A DNA stretch of 58,647 bases. It comes from Paraburkholderia terricola (GTDB lineage Bacteria > Pseudomonadota > Gammaproteobacteria > Burkholderiales > Burkholderiaceae). The DNA lies in NCBI RefSeq assembly GCF_900142195.1, contig NZ_FRAB01000042.1, forward strand, positions 1 to 58,647, given 5' to 3'. The notes beneath the pieces were generated by a model that saw nothing but the letters and a program-made list of their open reading frames with translations, made no database searches and was not told where the DNA came from. Of this stretch, positions 52,367 through 58,647 are shown piece by piece (within the stretch, counting starts at the first letter, position 1; every line of letters begins with the position of its first letter). The position numbers and the translations under genes are program-made.

Positions 52367-53545
52367 ATGAACCGACGTGAATTTTCCCGAACCCTGCTGC
52401 TTGGCGCGGCTGCCTCCCTCGCCACATCGGCTGTCGCTCCGTTCGCGCGTGGCGCCGAGCCGTTGAAGATCGGCCTGCTCGCGCCGCTTAGCGGTCCCCT
52501 GACGCGCGTGGGACAGACCAACCGTAACTGTGCCGCCCTGGCGGTGGATGAGATCAATGCGGCGGGTGGGCTGCTGGGACGGCCACTGCAACTGAGCGTG
52601 GAGGACACGCAGATGTCGACGGCCGTGACGCTGGAGAAGGCGCGGCAGCTTTTCATGCGTGACGACGTGGCTATGATCACGGGCATGGTGCTGCCGTCTG
52701 AGCGCGAGGCGGCCCTTCAGGCTGCGAGGGCAGCGCGAAAGCTCATCGTCTATCCCAACTTCGATGAAGGGCGGTGCGACCCGCAACTGCTCACGACAGG
52801 GCTCGCTGCGAGCCAGCGGATCGAGCCGCTCATTGCGTGGCTCATGCGTGAGGGCGGGCGGTCCGTCTGCGCAGTGGTGTCGGATATCGGCAGCAACCGG
52901 AAGGTGCTGGTCCCGCAACTGCAGGCGGCGGTGGCCCGCCACGGCGGCAAGTTCCTCGGCGTCTACTGGCTGCCCTTCGGCACGCGCGACTATGGGGCCG
53001 TCCTGCAACAGGTCGCCAGCGCGAATCCGCAGATCGTGTGGCACAGCATCGGGGACGACCCGGTGACGTTCGTGAAGCAGTACCGCTCGTTCGCGATGAA
53101 ACCGCAACTGGTGACGGACATCGCGCACGAATCTCTCTCGATTGCAACTACAGGTGCATCGACCGGAACGATCGGCGTGTCGTCGTACTTCATGAGCATC
53201 GACAACCCGGAAAACCAGGCGTTCCTCACGCGCTATACAGCCCGTTACGCCGACGCACGCGACCCCCGCCTCGGCCGCTATGCCGTGGTGCTCCCGCACG
53301 GCGAGAACACCTACGCGGGCATTCGTCTTTTCGCCGAAGCCGTCCGGTCGGCGGGAAGTGTCGACGCCGGGCGCGTGAGGGCTGCGTTGGCCGCCGTCTC
53401 CGTTGCGCTGCCGCGTGGCAAAACCGGTGTGAGTCACGACGGGGGCCATGTGCTTTGCCAGACACGGATCGGGCAGGCGCTTGCCGATAACAGCTTTTCG
53501 ATCCTGGAATCCACTGGCCCCGTTACACCGGTCTGTGAAGGATAG
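52367..53545 (+). CDS. Amide/urea-type ABC substrate-binding protein with Tat-like signal
   Basis: The start at 52367 (MNRREFSRTLL) gives 392 aa. A twin-Arg signal (RREFSRTLLLGAAASLA) points to Tat export. The mature part is a Periplas_BP_6 protein (IGLLAPLSGPLTRVGQTNRNCAALAVDEINAAGGLLGRPLQL) with features of the UrtA/FmdD/AmiC group (YPNFDEGRCDPQL, VSSYFMSIDNPENQAF). It should bind the amide or urea-like substrate and pass it to the permeases. The 10-bp repeats lie just upstream. Confidence 0.9.
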   Translation: MNRREFSRTLLLGAAASLATSAVAPFARGAEPLKIGLLAPLSGPLTRVGQTNRNCAALAVDEINAAGGLLGRPLQLSVEDTQMSTAVTLEKARQLFMRDDVAMITGMVLPSEREAALQAARAARKLIVYPNFDEGRCDPQLLTTGLAASQRIEPLIAWLMREGGRSVCAVVSDIGSNRKVLVPQLQAAVARHGGKFLGVYWLPFGTRDYGAVLQQVASANPQIVWHSIGDDPVTFVKQYRSFAMKPQLVTDIAHESLSIATTGASTGTIGVSSYFMSIDNPENQAFLTRYTARYADARDPRLGRYAVVLPHGENTYAGIRLFAEAVRSAGSVDAGRVRAALAAVSVALPRGKTGVSHDGGHVLCQTRIGQALADNSFSILESTGPVTPVCEG

Positions 53546-53599
53546 ACGTGCCCTCCTCACGCTTTGGAATGTTGTGTGCTAATAGATAAGGACTACAGA

Positions 53600-55015
53600 A
53601 TGAGCGAAATTCTCACGCTGAATGCAGGTCAGCTGGTTGTCGGCTTCCGGCAGCGCAGCCTCTCGCCTGTGGAGGTCATGTGCGCGGTACTGGACCGGGT
53701 CACGAAGCTCGATCCGGTAGTCAACGCCTTCTGCGCGCTCGACGAGGAAGGGGCGATGTCGGCGGCCGGCGAAGCCGAGCGCCGGTGGATGCGCGGCGAG
53801 CCGTGTGGTCCGCTCGATGGCGTACCGGTATCGGTCAAGGATCTCGTCGCCGTGGCCGGTCTTCCGACGCGGCACGGGTCAAGGACCGCCTCGCCGGACC
53901 GCGAATATGCCGATGCGCCGGCCGTCGCACGGCTGCGTCGTGCGGGCGCCATACCGTTTGGCAAGACCACGACCTCTGAGTTCGGCAACAAGATTGTGAC
54001 CGACTGCCCGTTGACAGGCGCGACGCGCAATCCGTGGGATACGCGCCTCTCACCGGGAGGTAGCAGCGGCGGATCGGCGGTCGCGGTTGCGCTGGGCATG
54101 GGGCCGCTATCGCTTGCGACCGATGGGGGCGGATCCATCCGGATTCCGGCCTGCTGGAGCGGTGTGGTTGGGTTCAAGCCTACGTTCGCGCTCGTGCCGG
54201 CGGGCAATACGGCGTCGTGGACTGCACTGTCCACACTTGGCCCGATTGCGCGAACCGTGCGCGATGCAGCGTTGATGCTTGATGCGGTGACCTGGGCGAA
54301 TGACGACAGGCCTCCTGGAGCGGGCAGTCCGTCCGGCTATTGCGACGCGCTCGACAACGGCGTCGCGGGTCTGCGGGTCGCCTGGTGCCCCGTCCCGGAC
54401 GGTGTGTCGGTGGCGTCAGAAATCGCGGAGTGTGTCGAGAGGGCAGCGGGCGTATTTAGTGCACTCGGCGCGACGGTCAGTCAGGCCGATGTCGGGCCGA
54501 TTGCGGACTACTACGGCAATGGCCGCATGCATTCGGTCCAGTGGTCCGTGTTCTTCGCGCAGCGAGTCCGGCATATGGAGGAGGCGGACAGGACACTGCT
54601 CGATCCCGATCTGAAGGCACTGGCGGATGCTGGAGCACAGGTGGACACCGCAACGTTTGCCGATGCACTGCTTGCCCGTCACGCACTCGGCGCATCGATG
54701 GAAACGTTCTTCGGCCGTTACGACCTGCTGCTCACACCGACGTTTCATTGCGGGCCACCTCCGGTTCCCGGTCTGCCCGCCCATCTGCGTCAGGCACCCG
54801 TCCTGACAGCGTGGTGCAACCAGGCTGGCGTGCCTGCGATATCCGTACCGTGCGGATTCGCGGGGGGCATGCCTGTCGGCCTGCAGATTATCGGGCGTCG
54901 GGGCAGCGATGCCCTGGTCTTGCGCGCAGCGCGGGCGTACGAACTGGCGAGGGGGGAATTTCCGGCACCGGGTCCCGAACTGCAGAACGCGGGCGACACG
55001 GAGATCGCGCCATGA
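53600..55015 (+). CDS. Amidase-signature hydrolase 2
   Basis: The start at 53600 (AAGGA upstream) gives 471 aa. The triad is Lys80 (VPVSVKDLVA), the Ser of SPGGSSGG and Ser179 (TDGGGSIRIPA). The N-terminal half is closely collinear with the amidase at 46233. It should cleave the transported amide to acid and ammonia. It lies 54 bases after the binding-protein gene and overlaps the DUF1185 gene by four bases (ATGA), so it belongs to the transport operon. Confidence 0.92.
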   Translation: MSEILTLNAGQLVVGFRQRSLSPVEVMCAVLDRVTKLDPVVNAFCALDEEGAMSAAGEAERRWMRGEPCGPLDGVPVSVKDLVAVAGLPTRHGSRTASPDREYADAPAVARLRRAGAIPFGKTTTSEFGNKIVTDCPLTGATRNPWDTRLSPGGSSGGSAVAVALGMGPLSLATDGGGSIRIPACWSGVVGFKPTFALVPAGNTASWTALSTLGPIARTVRDAALMLDAVTWANDDRPPGAGSPSGYCDALDNGVAGLRVAWCPVPDGVSVASEIAECVERAAGVFSALGATVSQADVGPIADYYGNGRMHSVQWSVFFAQRVRHMEEADRTLLDPDLKALADAGAQVDTATFADALLARHALGASMETFFGRYDLLLTPTFHCGPPPVPGLPAHLRQAPVLTAWCNQAGVPAISVPCGFAGGMPVGLQIIGRRGSDALVLRAARAYELARGEFPAPGPELQNAGDTEIAP

Positions 55016-55557
55016 ACGCCGGGATCACGCGGATTGTGCTCCATCTCGTTGAACGGTGCGCGGAACTCGGCACGCCAGTGACTCCGCCGCACCGTCAGAT
55101 AGTGGCCGCTGCCGTACTGAAGACGACCGGCCCGGATGCCGCCTGCGAGCTTGAGGCGCTCTATGCGACGGGCGCCGAACTCGGCCAGCTGCTCACCGCA
55201 CGCGCGCTGCTTGCGCTCGGTTGCACGGGGCAAGACATCCAGGGTTACGGGAAGGCGGCGCTTGTTGGGACAGGGGTACCGCTTGAATGGGGAGCGGCGC
55301 TCCTGCATCCACGACTCGGCAAGGCAGTACGCGACTGCCTGCCTGGCGCGTCTTCGATCATGCCATCCGTCACGAAGCGCGGGCCCGCTGGCGCATGCGT
55401 CGATATTCCCGTGCACAGCGTCACAGACATGTGGAGCTTCGACCACTTCGACACGGTGTCGCTCTGCGTACCCGACTCACCGGCACCGGGCGAGCTGCTC
55501 ATCGCCATTGCACTGGCCGAGCGCGGAAGGCCGCTCGCACGCGTCAGGCCGGGGTGA
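55012..55557 (+). CDS. DUF1185 (amino acid synthesis family) protein
   Basis: The start at 55012 overlaps the amidase stop and gives 181 aa. IQGYGKAALVGTGVPLEWGAALLHPRLGKAVRDCLPGASSIMPSVTKRGPAGACVDIPVHSVTDMWSFDHFDTVSLCVPDSPAPGE matches DUF1185. The biochemical role of this family is unknown; members occur in catabolic operons for amides and related nitrogen compounds. Coupled translation with amidase 2 suggests it handles the same substrate or its product. Confidence 0.85.
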   Translation: MNAGITRIVLHLVERCAELGTPVTPPHRQIVAAAVLKTTGPDAACELEALYATGAELGQLLTARALLALGCTGQDIQGYGKAALVGTGVPLEWGAALLHPRLGKAVRDCLPGASSIMPSVTKRGPAGACVDIPVHSVTDMWSFDHFDTVSLCVPDSPAPGELLIAIALAERGRPLARVRPG

Positions 55558-55638
55558 CGCGCGGCGATAAACCGTGCTGTCAGGCAGGCGCACTTCAAAC
55601 GAAGAAACGAACACTCACAAACGATGAAGGAGAAGAAA

Positions 55639-56673
55639 ATGTGCAGGGACGTGCGGGGAAGATGGAGCAAGGGGCTGGCCGCGCTATCGTTGTGCGCCAC
55701 CGTGGGCGTGGCGCACGCGCAGTCGTCCGTTTCTCTCTACGGACTGGCTGATGCCTTCGCCGGGGTGGTACGTACACCGGGCTCGGTGGGCAACGCGTGG
55801 GAGGTAGGCTCAGGAGGGCTTTCGACATCGTTTTGGGGCATGTCAGGCGCCGAGGACCTGGGTGGTGGCACAAAGGCGATCTTCACGCTCGAAAGCTTTT
55901 ACCGGATCAACGGTGGCCAGTCAGGAGCATACAACGGACAGTCATTCTTTGGGCGCAGGGCGTTCGTTGGCCTGAGCGGGGAATCTGGTCAGCTGACACT
56001 GGGGCGTAATGATTCACTGCTGTTCGTCTCCACGCTGCTGTTCAACCCGTTCGGCAACTCGTTCGTCTTCTCGCCCATGGTGGTCCACACGTTTCTGGGT
56101 TCCGCGATGGGAGCCGCGCCGGTACAAAGCGATACGGCGATTGACGATTCGATCGTCTACCAGTCGCCAGAGGCGGGCGGCCTGACAGCAAGTGTGCTGT
56201 ACAGCAATGCGGGCATCGCCGGGCATGTCGGGCAGGCGAACTACAGTGCGAACGTGCTTTATTTCGCGGGGCCGTTCTCTGCGACCGCCGCCGTCCAGAG
56301 TCTTCACACCGCGTCGCTTTTCCTGAACGGCGCCACGGAACAGACCGCGTGGCTGGCCGGAGCGGCATATCGTCTGCAAACCGTCAAATTTTATCTGCAG
56401 TACGAACGGGTGACCAACAACAACGAGCTCACCGACGATACCATTCAGGTGGGGCTGAGCGCCCAGGCCGGCACGGGTAGCATACTGGTGTCCTGGGCGG
56501 GCACGCTCCGGCGGCCTGCACAGGGCGCCGATATCCGCTGGTCGACGGTGGTGCTCGGATACGACTACCCGCTCTCGAAACGCACGGACGTCTACGCCGC
56601 ATGGCGGTACGACACGATGACCAGCGTGTCGTCCGGCAATAGCGTGGGTGCGGGCATCAGGATGAAGTTCTAG
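55639..56673 (+). CDS. Gram-negative porin (Burkholderia type)
   Basis: ATG at 55639 is chosen because AAGGAG lies six bases before it; an in-frame ATG at 55624 is possible. The 344-aa protein has a signal peptide ending near GVAHAQ, the start SSVSLYGLADAF, a trimeric 16-strand porin plan (LGGGTKAIFTLESFYRINGGQ; FFGRRAFVGLSGESGQLTLGRND) and a terminal Phe (GAGIRMKF). It lets small solutes through the outer membrane and ends the amide operon. Confidence 0.93.
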   Translation: MCRDVRGRWSKGLAALSLCATVGVAHAQSSVSLYGLADAFAGVVRTPGSVGNAWEVGSGGLSTSFWGMSGAEDLGGGTKAIFTLESFYRINGGQSGAYNGQSFFGRRAFVGLSGESGQLTLGRNDSLLFVSTLLFNPFGNSFVFSPMVVHTFLGSAMGAAPVQSDTAIDDSIVYQSPEAGGLTASVLYSNAGIAGHVGQANYSANVLYFAGPFSATAAVQSLHTASLFLNGATEQTAWLAGAAYRLQTVKFYLQYERVTNNNELTDDTIQVGLSAQAGTGSILVSWAGTLRRPAQGADIRWSTVVLGYDYPLSKRTDVYAAWRYDTMTSVSSGNSVGAGIRMKF

Positions 56674-56989
56674 CCGACCCTGTCCAGCATGCCTGGATGC
56701 CCGGAAAACCGGTGACGACACTGGCAGGTCGGCGCATCGGGATCCATAACGCGGCAGATGACGCCGCGGATCCCGGCGGTGTGTGTTGCAACGTGTCACA
56801 CTCAAGCCGCGAGGGCAGTCGGAGCGTGACGAAAAATCTCTGGAGCGCATGCCGCGCAGCCGCCCGGCGTCGCTGGAGATTTCCTCCCAGGCACGGTTGA
56901 GTCGCTTCGGACGAGCGCGCGCCAGCGGCTCTGCAGGACCGCAACGCCTGCATGCCTGTAACCGTATCCCGGGTTCCAGGCCGATGTAC
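56674..56989. other. Non-coding stretch after the porin
   Basis: No convincing gene, RNA or strong hairpin is visible. It separates the amide operon from island-type genes. Confidence 0.4.
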
Positions 56990-57235
56990 TCAGTTGCCTG
57001 CTGGCGGAACAATGCCTCGCGCATCGTCGTCCTGGTTGTTGCTTCCGGGCACGCACCCGATCAGGCCAAACATGGCCTGGAATTCGTACCCGCAGTCTTC
57101 GCACACGTACTCCTGGTAGACGGTGTACGTGCCTACAGCAGAAGCCCCCATCGTCACATTCAGCGACTCGCATGCCGGGCAGCGCACGACGCCATCCTCA
57201 ACCGTACGCTTTTGCCATTCATCGGAAGACAGCAC
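56990..57235 (-). CDS. Small zinc-ribbon protein
   Basis: The GTG at 57235 (GGAGAG upstream) gives 81 aa with two Cys pairs, Cys19-x2-Cys22 (RCPACES) and Cys45-x2-Cys48 (YVCEDCGYEF), a classic zinc ribbon. Such small proteins occur in phages and islands, often as activators or modifiers of transcription. No closer family is recognised. It lies in a mobile region beside an AlpA-like gene. Confidence 0.65.
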   Translation of the reverse strand: MLSSDEWQKRTVEDGVVRCPACESLNVTMGASAVGTYTVYQEYVCEDCGYEFQAMFGLIGCVPGSNNQDDDARGIVPPAGN

Positions 57236-57507
57236 GAACGTCTCTCCTGGTCGATGCGAGGGTACGACCTTTGCCAGACTACCCCCGTACGTCTGATGCT
57301 GGCCATTCTACGCTTCGCATTCGCGAGATTGACCGCGATAATCACCGCCGTCGATGGCTGATACGTTACGCGTCGCCCATACGTCGTTCGCCACGCCCGA
57401 CGGGTGCTTCCCGTCGATAAGACGGGTTTGGAATCCGGACGCGACTGCTGCTTGAATGCCCTCATGTGCCGGCAACCCGAGACCGGCATCTTTTCTGGGG
57501 GAAGGCC

Positions 57508-57762
57508 ATGTCAACTGCGAACAGTGAGGCGCACAGGATCCTGCGCCGCCGTCAGGTCGAAGAGATAACGGGGCTGTCACGTTCAACGATTTACCGGCGT
57601 ATGCAGGCCCGAACATTTCCACCGGCCGTGCCACTGGGTGGTCGCCTGGTGGGATGGCGCGCGGCGGACATTGAAACGTTTCTCGAGAATCCCTCGCGTT
57701 ACCGGGTGCCTGTGCCAGCGCGCGACGACGAAATGGGGCATGCGTCAGGAGGCGCGCCATGA
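57508..57762 (+). CDS. AlpA-family DNA-binding regulator
   Basis: The start at 57508 (GGGGAAGG upstream) gives 84 aa: ILRRRQVEEITGLSRSTIYRRMQARTFPPAVPLGGRLVGWRAADIETFLENPSRYRV, an AlpA winged helix-turn-helix. It is the second AlpA gene in the window, the other being at 31003. Its stop overlaps the next gene start (ATGA). Confidence 0.92.
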   Translation: MSTANSEAHRILRRRQVEEITGLSRSTIYRRMQARTFPPAVPLGGRLVGWRAADIETFLENPSRYRVPVPARDDEMGHASGGAP

Positions 57763-58061
57763 GCCGCGATCTCGCTTCTGCACCTCTGCGCCGGCGGCTG
57801 GAGAATTGGGGTAACGCATCGCGCGGCGCCTACGATCCGGTCGATGCGGCGCGGATCACGAAAGCATGGCGGACCCTGCATCCCCGGCATCGCGACCTGC
57901 TGCGCATGGTCTATCTCTGGCATGCGCCTCGGGAGGTAGTCTGCCGTCGGCTGCGTATACCGCGGCGCCCGGCTCAATGCCTTGAGCTGGAACTTGCCGC
58001 TGCACGGACGGCGCTCGCACGGGTCCTGGATGGCTGGACCCAGGATTACCCAGGATCGTGA
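57759..58061 (+). CDS. Small protein coupled to the AlpA gene
   Basis: This 100-aa protein begins MSRDLASAPLRRRLENWGN and contains RITKAWRTLHPRHRDLLRMVYLWHAPREVVCRRLRIPRRP. The HPRHRDLLRMVYLW stretch followed by a helix-turn-helix-like segment resembles region-4-type DNA-binding proteins and phage antitermination or sigma-like small proteins. The family is uncertain. Coupling to alpA supports a regulatory role in an island. Confidence 0.6.
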   Translation: MSRDLASAPLRRRLENWGNASRGAYDPVDAARITKAWRTLHPRHRDLLRMVYLWHAPREVVCRRLRIPRRPAQCLELELAAARTALARVLDGWTQDYPGS

Positions 58062-58208
58062 AGATGGCTGATCGACCGGGACGGAGGCAGATAGTGGGCG
58101 CATCGCCGAGCCGGTTCGTGCTGGTCCGCAGCCGGCACGTTGTGTTGTTGAGCGACGCCGCTGCAGCAAGGAACGTTGAGGCGAACGGCTGGACGTGAAA
58201 ATTTTTTT

Positions 58209-58241
58209 GGGAACAAGTGGGAACACCCGGGAACACATGGG
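58209..58241. repeat. Phased GGGAACA direct repeats
   Basis: GGGAACA occurs at 58209-58215, 58219-58225 and 58229-58235, exactly 10 bases apart, followed by GGGTAAA at 58239. Spacing of one helical turn suggests adjacent protein binding on one DNA face, as in iterons. No gene overlaps it. Confidence 0.6.
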
Positions 58242-58299
58242 TAAATGAAAGGACGACGCGGCGCCTGAGGTCCCTTGCATTGAGCGACGTACTCGCCTA

Positions 58300-58647
58300 G
58301 TGTTCCGTTCTGTTGTTAACTAATCTATGTTCACGTAGCATGCTTGTATCGATGGAACGGGAGATACCAGCATGCCCATGGGACGACCGAAGGCCGAACT
58401 GGTGTTGAGTGAAGATGAGCGCTCGCAACTGACTTCGATAGCGCGTTCGCGCTCGATTTCGGCGGCGCTGGTGACGCGTGCGCGCATCGTGCTGGCTGCT
58501 GCTGCCGGGGAGCCCAACAGCGCAATTGCCCAGCGTCTTCAACTCACGCGCGCCACAGTGGGCAAGTGGCGTATCCGGTTCCTGGAGCATCGCATCAACG
58601 GGCTGTATGACGAGGTACGTCCTGGCAAGCCGCGCACGATTGACGAT
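58300..58647. mobile_element. IS630-family element, left end (truncated by window)
   Basis: GTGTTCCGTTCTGTTG starts at 58300, preceded by CTA with TA at 58298-58299, the expected IS630 target duplication. The sequence resembles the decayed IS end at 31308. Only the first 348 bases are in the window. Confidence 0.8.
58372..58647 (+). CDS. IS630-family transposase (N-terminal part)
   Basis: ATG at 58372 starts MPMGRPKAELVLSEDERSQL. The N-terminal helix-turn-helix (AIAQRLQLTRATVGKWRIRFLEHRINGLYDEVRPGKPRT) is typical of IS630-family transposases. The DDE core lies beyond the window end. It differs from the transposase at 29795 and belongs to another subgroup. Confidence 0.9.
   Translation, partial: MPMGRPKAELVLSEDERSQLTSIARSRSISAALVTRARIVLAAAAGEPNSAIAQRLQLTRATVGKWRIRFLEHRINGLYDEVRPGKPRTIDD

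Noticed and set aside
1..58647. CRISPR arrays, tRNA and rRNA genes
   Set aside because: No regularly spaced repeats of CRISPR length, no cloverleaf or rRNA-like stretch was recognised by eye. A tRNAscan or CRISPR search could not be run.

Overview
The window is high-GC DNA with gene content typical of a Burkholderiaceae beta-proteobacterium, most likely Paraburkholderia, Caballeronia or a close relative. The clues are a PhaB-type acetoacetyl-CoA reductase, a DUF4148 protein, Burkholderia-type porins, a LuxR/LuxI pair, an imuA-imuB SOS cassette, and HME-RND copper efflux next to a bufferin locus. The genus is inferred, not proven.

Region 1 (1-4.2 kb) is chromosome-like. It holds the 3' part of phaB, a tiny membrane protein, imuB-imuA behind a perfect LexA box, and an SDR oxidoreductase. 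Region 2 (4.25-20.1 kb) is a copper defence island. An ECF sigma factor and its membrane anti-sigma factor diverge from a bufferin operon (DUF2282 precursor, DUF692 MNIO enzyme, DUF2063 partner, DoxX) that carries a GTAACC-N16-CGAA promoter. It is followed by a cusCBAF efflux operon, several small Met/His/Cys-rich exported proteins, a P-II-like protein, a copper P1B-ATPase and a DUF2933 protein. Region 3 (20-25 kb) has small secreted proteins, an orphan receiver protein and a PAS histidine kinase with a NarL/FixJ regulator.

Region 4 (25-32 kb) is a graveyard of broken and mobile DNA: an RND/porin chimeric remnant, a hipA pseudogene with an intact-looking hipB, a possible secreted effector, a decayed P4-type integrase, a complete IS630-family element and a decayed second one. 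Region 5 (32.4-45.1 kb) is the most unusual. A LuxR/LuxI quorum-sensing pair sits beside a ten-gene co-directional operon encoding an acyl carrier protein, an AMP-forming ligase and PLP decarboxylase of the type usually seen with exosortase A, two acyl-CoA dehydrogenase-like flavoproteins, a GNAT acyltransferase, and two pairs of KAS III-like enzymes. In each pair one member has the active-site Cys and the other has Gly in its place, like PqsC and PqsB. I do not recognise this cluster as a described pathway and predict a quorum-controlled small molecule or lipid-derived metabolite.

Region 6 (45.3-56.7 kb) is an amide utilisation locus: a FadR-type regulator, two closely related amidase-signature hydrolases, a five-gene branched-chain/urea/amide-type ABC transporter with a Tat-type binding protein, a DUF1185 protein and a porin. 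A tandem pair of XRE regulators with identical operators lies inside it. Region 7 (56.9-58.6 kb) returns to island DNA: a zinc-ribbon protein, an AlpA-like regulator with a coupled small gene, phased repeats and the start of another IS630-family element. The integrase remnant, two AlpA genes and IS elements suggest that everything from about 28.6 kb to beyond the right edge is one or more integrated genomic islands.
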